The position numbers and the translations under genes were made by a program. The notes beneath the pieces are model-generated. The model did no database searches, was not told the origin of the DNA, and saw only the letters and a program-made list of their open reading frames with translations. From NCBI RefSeq assembly GCF_009601055.1, contig NZ_WITI01000003.1, positions 110,099 to 174,098 on the forward strand: a DNA stretch of 64,000 nt. Reading direction: 5' to 3'. Shown here in pieces: positions 25,938-34,872 of this stretch (position 1 is its first letter; every line of letters starts with the position of its first letter). Source of the stretch: Lactococcus sp. dk101 (GTDB taxonomy: Bacteria > Bacillota > Bacilli > Lactobacillales > Streptococcaceae).

Positions 25938-26549
25938 ATGGATTTTGTAAAATTGAACAAGTCGCGGCATGCAACAAAACATTTTGACGGAACAAAAATT
26001 CCAACAGTTGATGTAAAACAGATTATTTCTGCTGCAAGTTTGGCACCATCTGCACACAATATCCAATCTTGGCATTTCGTTATTGTTGAAAGTGATGAAA
26101 AACGTGAAGCCTTGCTTGCTGAAATGAAGCCAAGCAATGCCGAACAGGTCAAAGAAGCAGGGGCAGTGATTGTCTTATTTAGTGATACTGACTTGGTTGA
26201 ACGTTCAAGAGAAATCGCGCGCTATGGGGCAGACGAATTAAACGATGAACAACTGAGCCGCTTTAACAGCCGTTATCCTCAAATGTATGAGTCTTACGAT
26301 GAGTTTTATGAAAGCGACTATTTGTCAATCAATGCAGGTCTAGTGACAATGAATTTGGTTTATGCCATTAAAAATCGTGGCTACGACTCAAATATTATTT
26401 TAGGATTTAATCGGACACCAAAAATCAATGAAATCCTGGATATTGAACGTCGTTACCGTCCAGAAATGATTATTCCACTCGGAAATGCAGCTGTCAAAGG
26501 CATGCCAAGTTACCGTTTGCCACAAGAAAAAATTATTGAAATCCGTTAA
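25938..26549 (+). CDS. Nitroreductase-family flavoprotein
   Basis: 203 residues, one nitroreductase/FMN-binding fold: SRHATKHFDG at the start binds the flavin phosphate, SLAPSAHNIQSWHF is the classical dimer/FMN loop, and the C-terminal PLGNA completes the pocket. Such enzymes use NAD(P)H to reduce nitro compounds, quinones or flavins. Substrate unknown. Single gene between repeat B and a palindrome terminator. Confidence 0.9.
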   Translation: MDFVKLNKSRHATKHFDGTKIPTVDVKQIISAASLAPSAHNIQSWHFVIVESDEKREALLAEMKPSNAEQVKEAGAVIVLFSDTDLVERSREIARYGADELNDEQLSRFNSRYPQMYESYDEFYESDYLSINAGLVTMNLVYAIKNRGYDSNIILGFNRTPKINEILDIERRYRPEMIIPLGNAAVKGMPSYRLPQEKIIEIR

Positions 26550-26550
26550 A

Positions 26551-26577
26551 AAGTTTGTCAGTTCTGACAAACTTTTA
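26551..26577 (+). terminator. Palindrome variant acting as terminator
   Basis: AAGTTTGTCAG, TT, CTGACAAACTT: the dispersed palindrome (26555-26570) extended to an 11-bp stem and followed by TTT. Directly behind the nitroreductase stop. Confidence 0.8.
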
Positions 26578-26653
26578 TTCATCTAATCAAAGGTCTTGTG
26601 TAATTTTATGACGAATATATATAAACTTTTACAAAGCAGAAAAGGATAATTTT

Positions 26654-26829
26654 TGCTAAAATAGTAATTAGTGCTAAGCATGCTAGAACCACTGAAAGTC
26701 CTGTTTTTCGGCTGGTTCTGAAAAGACTGCTTTTGAAGTTTAAGGCTCAAAAGGCGACTGTCTAACAGTTGCAACCAGTTGAAAGTGCAATTTTTCACTT
26801 GGTTCAGCATACGAGAGGATAAATATTTA
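26654..26829 (+). promoter_or_regulatory. Promoter and structured leader of the prenyl diphosphate synthase gene
   Basis: Extended -10 TGCTAAAAT (-10 at 26657-26662) gives a leader of about 160 nt. It folds on paper into three successive hairpins: GAACCA/TGGTTC with an inner CTGAAA/TTTTCGG stem, then AGAC..CTTTTGA/TCAAAAG..GTCT, then AACCA..AAGTG/CACTT..GGTT just before the GAGGA site. No known riboswitch class is recognised. Confidence 0.5.
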
Positions 26830-27816
26830 ATGCTCACTTTTTGGCAAGACTACCCAGAAATACAAAACAAATTGATCGCTGTGCAAGAATTGATGGCAGA
26901 GCGGTTAAAAATCAACAATTCAGATCTCAAATTGGCCCTTCAAAAGATGACATCACAAGGCGGAAAAATGGTGCGACCAGCCTTATTTTTCTTATTTGCA
27001 GGTTTAAATTCGGACGAAAAAGATGAAAAAGAACAAGAAAAGCTATTGAAAATAGCAGCTTCATTGGAGTTGCTTCATTCGGCAACCCTTATTCATGATG
27101 ACATTATTGATGACTCACCTGTTCGGCGGGGACTGCCGTCAGTAGAAGCACAATTTGGGAAAGATGTTGCTGTTTATACGGGAGACTTTATCTATACCAT
27201 CTTTTTTGAGCTGCTTATTGAAACCATGATTGATACACCATTTTTAGCTAAAAATGCAAAATCAATGAAGAAAATTTTGCAAGGTGAATTAACACAAATG
27301 CAATCGACATTTGACAGCCAAATTTCGATTTATAAATATTTGAAAGCTGTCAGCGGAAAAACAGCAGAACTGCTTAGTTTGAGTTGCTTGGAAGGTGCTT
27401 ATTTTTCAGGTGCGGACAAAGCTGTTCAACGTTCAGCAGGTAAAATCGGCCGTGCCATTGGCCTTGCCTTCCAGATTTATGACGACATTCTCAACTTTAC
27501 TGTTGGTTTGGAAGAAGAAAACAAGCCCATTTTGACAGATGTTCGTTTAGGAATTTTCACACTTCCTTTGCTAATTGCACGCGAAAATGAACCTGAAAAA
27601 ATCTTGCCTTATATGGAAACACCAGAAAAATTAACCCGTCAAGAATGTCTTGAACTGGCAGATTTAGTAGCCGAAGCTGGTGGCATGACAGGTGCTTTAT
27701 TTGTGGCAAATGCCTTAACTGAAAAGGCACTTGAAGAAATTGAAAAACTGCCGAAAAGTAGAAATCAAGAGATTTTAAAAGAAGCAACACACTTGCTTCT
27801 CCAACGAAATTACTAA
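26830..27816 (+). CDS. Trans-polyprenyl diphosphate synthase (heptaprenyl/octaprenyl type)
   Basis: 328 residues, long-chain E-isoprenyl diphosphate synthase. The first Asp-rich motif is HDDIIDDSPVRRG and the second QIYDDILNF; both Mg2+ sites are intact. It elongates farnesyl diphosphate to the side chain of menaquinone. The ATG at 26830 follows GAGGA; the upstream in-frame extension would lie within the structured leader. The next gene is menA, so the two supply lipid tail and ring prenylation for menaquinone, consistent with respiration-capable lactococci. Confidence 0.92.
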   Translation: MLTFWQDYPEIQNKLIAVQELMAERLKINNSDLKLALQKMTSQGGKMVRPALFFLFAGLNSDEKDEKEQEKLLKIAASLELLHSATLIHDDIIDDSPVRRGLPSVEAQFGKDVAVYTGDFIYTIFFELLIETMIDTPFLAKNAKSMKKILQGELTQMQSTFDSQISIYKYLKAVSGKTAELLSLSCLEGAYFSGADKAVQRSAGKIGRAIGLAFQIYDDILNFTVGLEEENKPILTDVRLGIFTLPLLIARENEPEKILPYMETPEKLTRQECLELADLVAEAGGMTGALFVANALTEKALEEIEKLPKSRNQEILKEATHLLLQRNY

Positions 27817-27870
27817 AATGAGCATTGACTCATTTTTCTTATATCCCATCTCATTAGAAGAGGAAATAAA

Positions 27871-28776
27871 ATGAATTTTAAGGTATTTGCGGAATTGATT
27901 GAGTTAAAAGCTAAAACAGCCAGTGTTTTTCCCTTTTTATTGGGGCTGTCTTATTCGCTTTATCATACGCAAGGCAGTCATTATGTCGCTCTATTTTTGT
28001 ATTTTATTGCCATGTTTTTGTTTAATTGTTTCGTTGATATTTGGGATAATTACAATGATTATCACAACGCAGTTGATACAGACGATTACCAAAAAAAGAC
28101 CAATATTATCGGGCGTGAGCAACTGAGTTTGGGCTTGATTAAACGGCTCTTGGCTTTCTTTTTCTTCTCATCAATGTTGATTGGGCTATGGGTTGCCTAT
28201 TTAACCGGCTGGCAAGTTTTTGCGCTTGGCTTAATCTGTTATGCGGTTGGCATTTTTTATGCCGGAGGGCCTAAACCACTATCAAGTTTACCAATTGGTG
28301 AGCCTTTGAGTGGCTTGACGATGGGCTATTTGATTTTCTTGATTGTTGTCTTTATCAGCAGTGGGAGTGCATTCGTCTGGAATTGGGCAACGATTGGTTC
28401 TACATTTTTGGTAGCTTTGCCAAGTGTCCTTTTGATTTCAAATTTGATGTTGGCAAATAATACCTGTGACCTCGAAGAAGATGAGTCAAATGAACGCTAC
28501 ACGATTGTTCATTATATTGGAAAAAAAGCTGCTTTAAAATGGTGGAACATGGCAATAGTTGCAAGCTATCTTGCAATCGTTTTGGCCGTACTTTTACAAT
28601 TAATTTCGCCAGTCATGCTTTTAATGCTCTTGACAATACCTTTGATTTTGAAATTTGCCAAAGCCTATCAAACGCAACAAGTTAAAAGTAAAACTTTTAT
28701 CTGTTCTGTTAAAATTCTAATGGTATTCTCACTTTTTCAAGCAGTCTTGATGTATGTGGGATTGATAATAAAATAA
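27871..28776 (+). CDS. menA: UbiA-family prenyltransferase (1,4-dihydroxy-2-naphthoate polyprenyltransferase)
   Basis: 301 residues with about nine transmembrane helices. The UbiA Asp motif appears as DIWDNYNDYHNAVDTDD and the second as LANNTCDLEEDESNERYT; these bind Mg-diphosphate. It joins dihydroxynaphthoate to the polyprenyl tail made by the preceding gene. GAGGAAAT precedes the ATG 54 nt after the upstream stop. A bidirectional terminator lies between it and the converging iron genes. Confidence 0.93.
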   Translation: MNFKVFAELIELKAKTASVFPFLLGLSYSLYHTQGSHYVALFLYFIAMFLFNCFVDIWDNYNDYHNAVDTDDYQKKTNIIGREQLSLGLIKRLLAFFFFSSMLIGLWVAYLTGWQVFALGLICYAVGIFYAGGPKPLSSLPIGEPLSGLTMGYLIFLIVVFISSGSAFVWNWATIGSTFLVALPSVLLISNLMLANNTCDLEEDESNERYTIVHYIGKKAALKWWNMAIVASYLAIVLAVLLQLISPVMLLMLLTIPLILKFAKAYQTQQVKSKTFICSVKILMVFSLFQAVLMYVGLIIK

Positions 28777-28803
28777 AAAAAGTGCGTAAAAGCACTTTTT
28801 TAT
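28775..28803. terminator. Bidirectional terminator between menA and feo genes
   Basis: AAAAAAAGTGC, GTAAAA loop, GCACTTTTTT. Confidence 0.9.
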
Positions 28804-28976
28804 TTGCAACAATCGCAGGAATCATCCTTTGGCTCCGTTAGTGGAACAGCAGATTTGACTGGGCAAGTGTTGCTGCTGCAATCTTCACAAGCACCTTTGC
28901 TCCGAGCAACTTTTCGAATGGTAAAGCCAGTTGCAATCAAAATGAGTGCAAGTAAGATGAAACTAGGCAAGTTCAT
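28800..28976 (-). CDS. FeoB-associated Cys-rich membrane protein
   Basis: 58 residues: one N-terminal transmembrane helix (about 4-20), then a short tail with seven Cys in CEDCSSNTC, C.VKS and CDCC at the very end. This matches the small FeoB-associated Cys-rich proteins that follow feoB in Firmicutes and are thought to stand in for FeoC. The ATG at 28976 has GGAAAGG upstream and overlaps the end of feoB by 14 bases, indicating coupling. Exact role in ferrous iron uptake is unknown. Confidence 0.85.
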   Translation of the reverse strand: MNLPSFILLALILIATGFTIRKVARSKGACEDCSSNTCPVKSAVPLTEPKDDSCDCCK

Positions 28977-31038
28977 AGGTATTTTCCTTTCCTTTTCTAA
29001 AGATGAAATAAAGTCCAATAAACAGTACAATCAATGCAAGAAATGTCACAAATGTGAGATTTCCTGTTTGAATGGCAAGACCAAGTTGATAAATGATAAA
29101 ACTCATGGTGTAAGCAACGAGTGTTTGGAAGCCGACTGCACGAACAGTCCATTTGACATCACCCATTTCCTTATAAATCGTTGAAATTGCAGCGACACAA
29201 GGGGCACACAAGAGATTAAAGACCAGCAATGAATAGGCTGAAAGTGGCGTATAAGACTCGCGGAGGACTTGCCAGAGTTGCGTTGAGCTGTTGGTATCTT
29301 GAGCGTAGAGAACGCCCATTGTACCAACGATGGTTTCTTTTGCTAAGAGTCCAGTCAATGTTGCAACGGCAGCACGCCATTCACCAAAACCAAGCGGTGC
29401 AAAGAACAATGCAATGGCACGACCGAAATCAGCCAAAATGGATTGGTCAGCGCTGACAGCTTGGAAAGTCCAGCTATAATTAGAAGTGAACCAGATAAAG
29501 ACATTGGTTGCAAAAATCAAAGTTCCCGCACGTTTGATGAAATGATACGCATGCGTGAGTGCGTACTTGAAAACGGTCTTGACCTGTGGGAAATGATAAC
29601 TGGGAAGCTCCATGATGAAAGCTGAAACATCGCCTGCAAACATTTTAGTTTTCTTCAAGATGATACCAGACAGAATAATCATACCCATGCCCAAAAAATA
29701 AGCACTCGGTGCGACCCAACTGGCCTGTCTAAAGAAAGCACCAGAAATCAAGGCTATGATTGGCAATTTAGCCGAACAAGGCATGAAGGTTGTGACCATG
29801 ATCGTAATTTTACGGTCACGTTCTTGTTCAATCGTTCGGGTTGCCATAATTCCAGGTACGCCACAGCCAGAAGAAATCAGCATGGGGATAAAGGATTTGC
29901 CAGATAGACCAAATTTTCGAAAAATACGATCCATGATGAAGGCAACACGTGCCATATAGCCTGAATCCTCAAGAATGCCAAGCAAGAAAAAGAGAACAAA
30001 AATTTGAGGAATGAAGCCCAAAATGGCACCAATACCGGCAATAATTCCGTTAAGTACTAAATCTTGCAACCAAGGAACAATGCTTAGCCAATCCATTGTT
30101 TTCTGAGCAATATCAGGTATCCATTGACCAAACAGAACATCATTGATCCAGTCAGTTGCTGCAGTACCAACGGTTTGAATGGATAAATAATAAACCAGCC
30201 ACATAATCAATATGAAAATTGGCAAGCCAAGCCAACGGTTGGTAACAATGCGGTCAATTTTATCTGTCAATTTAGCGGATTTTTCATCGCCATCTATGAC
30301 ACACAGCCGAACGATTTGGCTAATTAAATCATAACGTTCGTTGACAATAATGGATTCACGGTCATCAGCGAAAATCCGTTCGGAAATTTTGACGACATCG
30401 TTAATTTCTGAAAGCTGCGCTTCTGTCAGTGCTGACAGCGCCAATTTGTCCGCTTCGAAGCACTTGATTTGCTCAAATCGACTGGAAGAAGCAATGATTT
30501 TTCCAATTTCAGATAAGGCACCCTCAAGCCGATGATCATAGTCTATCGGCTGAATTTGAGGCGACTTTTTAGCAATTGAAATCAAGTCATCAAGTCCACG
30601 ATTTTTTGTAGCGGAAGTCTTGACAATCGGAATGCCGAGACGGTAGCTCAATTTTTCGACGTCAATAATCCGTCCATTTTTTTCCAGCAAGTCACTCATG
30701 TTGAGTGCTAAAACCATTGGAATATTGAACTCCATCAGCTGCAAGGTCAGATAAAGCGAACGCTCAAGATTAGTACTGTCAATGATATTGATCAAGGTAT
30801 CTGGTGGCGTGTGGGTCAGATAGTCACGTGTTACCTGCTCTTCGAGTGAGTAAGGCGAGAGAGAATAAAGTCCCGGCAAGTCTTGAATTGTAATGGACTT
30901 GTCTTTTTTATAGTGACCTGATTTTCGCTCAACGGTGACACCAGGCCAGTTTCCCACCTGTTGATTACTTCCTGTAATAATGTTAAAGATACTGGTTTTC
31001 CCACTGTTTGGGTTTCCAAGTAATGCAATAATTGTCAT
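28963..31038 (-). CDS. feoB: Ferrous iron transporter FeoB
   Basis: 691 residues. N-terminal G domain: G1 GNPNSGKTS, switch I WPGVTVE, G3 DLPG, G4 NMSD. A helical GDI spacer precedes a membrane core of about ten helices with the Gate motifs CGVPGIMATR and CAPCVAAI. It imports Fe2+ driven or gated by GTP. G1 has Ser where many homologues have Cys (GNPNCGKT). It carries palindrome copies at 29444-29459 and, perfect, at 30423-30438. Middle gene of feoA-feoB-Cys-rich operon. Confidence 0.96.
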   Translation of the reverse strand: MTIIALLGNPNSGKTSIFNIITGSNQQVGNWPGVTVERKSGHYKKDKSITIQDLPGLYSLSPYSLEEQVTRDYLTHTPPDTLINIIDSTNLERSLYLTLQLMEFNIPMVLALNMSDLLEKNGRIIDVEKLSYRLGIPIVKTSATKNRGLDDLISIAKKSPQIQPIDYDHRLEGALSEIGKIIASSSRFEQIKCFEADKLALSALTEAQLSEINDVVKISERIFADDRESIIVNERYDLISQIVRLCVIDGDEKSAKLTDKIDRIVTNRWLGLPIFILIMWLVYYLSIQTVGTAATDWINDVLFGQWIPDIAQKTMDWLSIVPWLQDLVLNGIIAGIGAILGFIPQIFVLFFLLGILEDSGYMARVAFIMDRIFRKFGLSGKSFIPMLISSGCGVPGIMATRTIEQERDRKITIMVTTFMPCSAKLPIIALISGAFFRQASWVAPSAYFLGMGMIILSGIILKKTKMFAGDVSAFIMELPSYHFPQVKTVFKYALTHAYHFIKRAGTLIFATNVFIWFTSNYSWTFQAVSADQSILADFGRAIALFFAPLGFGEWRAAVATLTGLLAKETIVGTMGVLYAQDTNSSTQLWQVLRESYTPLSAYSLLVFNLLCAPCVAAISTIYKEMGDVKWTVRAVGFQTLVAYTMSFIIYQLGLAIQTGNLTFVTFLALIVLFIGLYFIFRKGKENTYELA
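30423..30438. repeat. Dispersed 16-bp palindrome, perfect copy inside feoB
   Basis: CTGTCAGTGCTGACAG; on the coding (minus) strand read as LSALT. Confidence 0.9.
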
Positions 31039-31056
31039 TTTTTTACCATCAATTTA

Positions 31057-31518
31057 TTAGTTATTTTCAACAACGACTTTGATTTTTTCGGCATCAATTT
31101 TGCGCAAGGAAAGGGCATAACCGCGCAAATGCAATTCCATTGGATCGCCAAGCGGTGCCAATTTTTGCACATAAACACTGGTTCCACGCGTAATTCCCAT
31201 GTCCATCAAACGACGTTTTAATTCGCCAGCGGCATCAATCAAGCGAACAATGCCCGTTTGACCAACTGACAAATGCGAAAGCCCAACAATTTCTTCTTCC
31301 GTCCGTTCATTTTTGACGAAAATCTGGCGAAGATAGTTGGAACTTAGAGCAATTCGGCTATTGTCAACTCTGACAATCGCATTTTCGCCACTGAATGCAA
31401 CCAAACTAATGGTCTTATCTTTGGAAAATCCCAATTCACGTAGTTTCGCCTGATCTTTGCCAAGAATACGGTCGAGGTAATAAACTTGCCCCACATGTGT
31501 CGTATCAAGTGTTTGCAT
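31057..31518 (-). CDS. feoA: FeoA protein with two tandem FeoA domains
   Basis: 153 residues made of two SH3-like FeoA domains in tandem (about 1-72 and 80-150). The second has the typical LKRRLMDMGITRGTSVYVQKLAPLGDPMELHLRGYALSLRK pattern (split: LMDMGITRG, PLGDPMELHLRGYALSLR). FeoA supports FeoB transport. AGGAAAAAAAG precedes the ATG; an extended -10 (TGCTATAAT, 31555-31563 on the minus strand) gives a leader of about 30 nt. First gene of the feo operon. Confidence 0.93.
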   Translation of the reverse strand: MQTLDTTHVGQVYYLDRILGKDQAKLRELGFSKDKTISLVAFSGENAIVRVDNSRIALSSNYLRQIFVKNERTEEEIVGLSHLSVGQTGIVRLIDAAGELKRRLMDMGITRGTSVYVQKLAPLGDPMELHLRGYALSLRKIDAEKIKVVVENN

Positions 31519-31554
31519 CTTTTTTTCCTAACGTGTCAAATGTATTTTACAATG

Positions 31555-31563
31555 ATTATAGCA
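31555..31563 (-). promoter_or_regulatory. Extended -10 of the feo operon
   Basis: On the minus strand TGCTATAAT. No clear Fur box was recognised. Confidence 0.55.
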
Positions 31564-31636
31564 CAATTAAATTTAAATAGCCTAAAAAAACTGGAAATTT
31601 AAATCAGCGCTACAAATGAGTCATTTGTTTTACGAA

Positions 31637-31672
31637 ATAAAACGCTTACTTTAATTCTTTTCATGCTATAAT
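31637..31672 (+). promoter_or_regulatory. cre-like site and extended -10 of the HAD pseudogene
   Basis: Reverse-strand AGTAAGCGTTTTAT (31637-31650) fits WGWAARCGYTWWMA at 13 of 14 positions. TGCTATAAT follows with the -10 at 31667-31672. Confidence 0.5.
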
Positions 31673-31700
31673 TAAATTGAAAAAAGAAAAAGGAGACGCA

Positions 31701-32418
31701 ATGATTAAACTAATTTTGACCGACTTAGACGGCACATTTCTCAATTCAAAGGGTAGTTTTAATCAGCCCAGATTTACAAAAGTTTTGTCAGCACTGACAG
31801 AAAAAAAGATTGCTTTTGCTGCTGTTACAGGGAAACAGACCGAGCGTGTGGAAGAATTATTTGGTGATTTGGCAAGCGAGATTTGGATTTTGGGAGACTC
31901 AGCGAGTCGGATTAAGCATGACGGACATTTTGTTTTTGAGTCACTTATCCCTAATCAAACAGGGCTTGATATGATTAAGAAGCTCGAAAAGACTCAAGCA
32001 GATCAGACGATCATATGCGAAGATGCGTGTGGTCAGAGATTTTTCAGAAATCGAAGAAGATTTTGTGAAAATAACAGTCTTTGACCGTAAAGAACGGTGT
32101 TTCGAGACCTTTGAAAAAATTAAATCTGAGCAAGAAAATTTTTATGTTGTGGCAAGTGAGAAAGCTTGGATTGACATTACTTCAAAAGGCGTTCACAAAG
32201 GGACAACTGTCAATAAATTGCAGTCCATTTTGTCTGTCACAGCTGACGAAACGATGGCATTTGGTGACGGTTATAACGATTTTGAACTGCTGGAACAAGC
32301 GAAAGAAAGCTATGCGATGGCAAATGCTTTTGCGGAAGTCCAAGAAAAAGCAAAACACCTTGCCCCAAAAAATGATGACGAAGGTGTGTTGCAAGTGATT
32401 GAAAGTGTTGTTTTGTGA
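31701..32418 (+). pseudogene. Cof-type HAD hydrolase, disrupted by an internal deletion/frameshift
   Basis: The first frame (31701-32084) encodes the HAD N-terminus: ILTDLDGTFLNSKG with the catalytic Asp pair, and VTGKQTER. Homology then passes to the next frame near 32010-32020 (YAKMRVVRDFSEIEEDFVKITVFD, split: RVVRDFSEIEEDF), which runs to 32418 and holds GDGYNDFELL, the Mg2+-binding loop. Joined, the parts give about 240 residues; Cof proteins have about 265-270, and the missing part is the cap region. A deletion of roughly 80 bases that also shifted the frame explains this. Two separate short proteins are less likely. Promoter and ribosome-binding site are intact. Confidence 0.8.
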
Positions 32419-32546
32419 GAATTAACAAAATTTAAGAATTCTAATTTTAGAGTTCTTTTATTTTTTCAAGAAAATAATCCGTATTCCAAAGATTGCGCAA
32501 TAGCAAAAAATATGTTAAAATTCAATAAAAAATAAGGAGTTTCGAC

Positions 32547-33170
32547 ATGAATAAAAAATTAAGATTTGGCATAGTTCTCTTTTCGCTCATTTTATTGATA
32601 TTGATTGCATATGCAGTCGCAAGCTCCTCAAATGCCAGCCAATCCAGTAAATCTAGCTCATCCAGTAGTTCGATTTCCTCTAGTTCTTCGAGCAAAAGCG
32701 GTAGCTTGAGTAGCTCCAAAAGTTCAAGCACTTCCAACTCCAAAGCAACGGTTGTCAGCTCTGACGGTGCCTTTACTATCGATAATAGTGTGGGGATTAC
32801 TGAAAATGTCGGTAACAGTGTTTCAATCGATGGCCTTTTACTAGAGGTCAGCAAGGTTACATTTAAAGCCAGTCCGACAAAAGCAGGTAAAAATGACGTC
32901 ATTGTCTATATCAGCATGACCAATAAAAATGTAACGCCAATGTCTTACAGCTCAAGTGATTTTGTGCTTAACGAAAATGGTAAAAAATCACAATTAACAC
33001 TAAAAATTGCTGGACTATCCGAAGCCTATTTGACCAGCGGTAGCCTAGGCAAAGGCAAATCTGTCAAGGGCGTTCTCGTGGGTCGAGCAGATAAAAAGAG
33101 TAAAGTGACTCTGGATTATCTTGGCTTTAATCAAGGGCAATCCGTCAAGCTGACAGTCGTTCTCAACTAA
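32547..33170 (+). CDS. Membrane-anchored or secreted DUF4352-like protein with Ser-rich linker
   Basis: 207 residues. An N-terminal hydrophobic helix (about 6-25), without a lipobox Cys, acts as anchor or uncleaved signal. Residues 26-70 are almost pure Ser with some Lys, a flexible wall-spanning linker. The C-terminal part (VGNSVSIDGLLLEVSKVTF, NDVIVYISMTNKN) is an Ig-like beta sandwich of DUF4352 type. AAGGAG precedes the ATG. Ligand unknown. Palindrome variant at 32752. Confidence 0.8.
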   Translation: MNKKLRFGIVLFSLILLILIAYAVASSSNASQSSKSSSSSSSISSSSSSKSGSLSSSKSSSTSNSKATVVSSDGAFTIDNSVGITENVGNSVSIDGLLLEVSKVTFKASPTKAGKNDVIVYISMTNKNVTPMSYSSSDFVLNENGKKSQLTLKIAGLSEAYLTSGSLGKGKSVKGVLVGRADKKSKVTLDYLGFNQGQSVKLTVVLN

Positions 33171-33173
33171 ACA

Positions 33174-33203
33174 AAAAAACTCCGAATTCGGAGTTTTTAT
33201 TTT
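33174..33203. terminator. Bidirectional terminator
   Basis: AAAAAACTCCGAATTCGGAGTTTTT, written as AAAAACTCCG paired with CGGAGTTTTT; serves the DUF4352 gene and the converging fakA gene. Confidence 0.9.
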
Positions 33204-33204
33204 A

Positions 33205-34872
33205 TTATTCAACAGAGAAGAGGTAAGGATAAACAGGTTGTTTTCCTTCGAAAACTTCAACTTCAACGTGTGGATATTTCTTTTCAACAACACGTGCTAC
33301 TTTTTCAGCAAATGATTTTTTACCTTCGCTACCAACATAAATGGTTGCGATTTCGCTGTCTTCATCAATCATCTTATCGAAAACAGCCATCATTGCGTCG
33401 CCTTGACGTTTCATTGAAACAACGATTTTGTTATTCATCATGCCAAGTGTGTCTTTTTTGTGGATTTCAACACCATCAACATTTGTATCGCGAATGGCAT
33501 TTGTCACTGAACCAGATTTAACTTCAGCCAAAGCAGCAGTCATGCTGGCTTTGTTTTCTTCAAGTGAATGTGTAGGGTCAAATGAAAGCAGTGATGTAAA
33601 TCCTTGAGGAATTGTTGCAGTTTCAATCACTTCAACAGGAACTTCAGCAACTTCAGCGGCAGATTTTGCAGCCATGAAGATGTTTTTATTGTTTGGAAGA
33701 ATAATGACTTTTTCAGCATTTACAGCTTCAATCGCTTTAACGATATCTTCAGTTGAAGGGTTCATCGTTTGTCCACCAGAAACAATATAGTTAACGCCCA
33801 TTTCTTCGAAAATCTTAGCAAGTCCATCACCAGCAGTAATGGCAATCAAGCCCCAATCTTTCTTAGAAGCAGAAGTTGAAATGTTTGATTTGGCTTCTTT
33901 TTCTTTAACACCTTCATTTTGAAGACGCATATTGTCAACTTTAACCTTAATCAAGCGACCAAATTTGAGTCCTTCTTGAATGACAAGACCTGGATCTTCA
34001 GTATGGACGTGAAGTTTGATGATTTCGTCATCGTCAACGAGAACAGTTGAATTTCCGAGCCCTTCAAGAAAGACTTGGAAGTTATCGTGGCTGTATTCTG
34101 TTGCAACAGAAGGGCCTTTACCGATTTCAACCATAATTTCAGTACAGTAACCGTATTTGATGTCAGCAGTAGAAGCTGAACCAACACCAGCACTTTCGTG
34201 TTCAACGTTAACCATACGATCCATTGCACCAAGTTCAGCAACTGGAGTTTCAGGTACGAATTCGCCGTTGAGCGCCATCATGAAACCTTCATAGATATAA
34301 ACGAGACCTTGTCCACCTGAGTCAACAACGCCGACTTCTTTGAGGACAGGAAGCATTTCAGGAGTCATCGCGAGGGCTTTCTTAGCACCATCAAGTGCAG
34401 CAGCCATGATTTCGACAACATCATCAGTTTCGTCAGTTTTACGGCTTGCCATTTCAGCAGCACCACGAGAAACGGTAAGGATTGTTCCTTCAACAGGTTT
34501 CATTACAGCTTTGTATGCAACTTCAACACCTGATTGAAGGGCAGCAGCAAAATGAATTCCGTCAAGTTCTTCATAATCTTTTGCATAATTGCTGAAACCA
34601 CGGAAAATTTGTGATGTGATAACACCTGAGTTTCCGCGAGCGCCCATGAGCAAGCCTTTTGACAGGATTTGAGCAACTTCACCAACGGTATTTGCTGGAC
34701 GTTCGGCAACTTCTTTAGCACCGTTCGTGATTGTCATGCCCATGTTTGTTCCTGTATCACCATCTGGGACAGGGAACACGTTGAGCGAATTAACATATTC
34801 AGCTTGTTCGTTCAAACGACTTGCAGCCGCTTGAACCATTTCTTTAAATTTACTTGCGTCTACATTAGCCAC
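33205..34872 (-). CDS. fakA: Fatty acid kinase catalytic subunit FakA (DAK2 domain, YloV)
   Basis: 555 residues. The N-terminal DAK2/DhaL-type ATP-binding domain shows NVFPVPDGDTGTNM and LLMGARGNSGVI; the C-terminal part is the DegV-like FakB-interaction domain. FakA phosphorylates fatty acids presented by FakB proteins for phospholipid synthesis. The start is GTG, immediately after the stop of the preceding yloU-like gene, with GGTTGAAG as a poor site, so translation is likely coupled. The yloU-yloV order next to rpmB is conserved in Firmicutes. Confidence 0.94.
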   Translation of the reverse strand: MANVDASKFKEMVQAAASRLNEQAEYVNSLNVFPVPDGDTGTNMGMTITNGAKEVAERPANTVGEVAQILSKGLLMGARGNSGVITSQIFRGFSNYAKDYEELDGIHFAAALQSGVEVAYKAVMKPVEGTILTVSRGAAEMASRKTDETDDVVEIMAAALDGAKKALAMTPEMLPVLKEVGVVDSGGQGLVYIYEGFMMALNGEFVPETPVAELGAMDRMVNVEHESAGVGSASTADIKYGYCTEIMVEIGKGPSVATEYSHDNFQVFLEGLGNSTVLVDDDEIIKLHVHTEDPGLVIQEGLKFGRLIKVKVDNMRLQNEGVKEKEAKSNISTSASKKDWGLIAITAGDGLAKIFEEMGVNYIVSGGQTMNPSTEDIVKAIEAVNAEKVIILPNNKNIFMAAKSAAEVAEVPVEVIETATIPQGFTSLLSFDPTHSLEENKASMTAALAEVKSGSVTNAIRDTNVDGVEIHKKDTLGMMNNKIVVSMKRQGDAMMAVFDKMIDEDSEIATIYVGSEGKKSFAEKVARVVEKKYPHVEVEVFEGKQPVYPYLFSVE

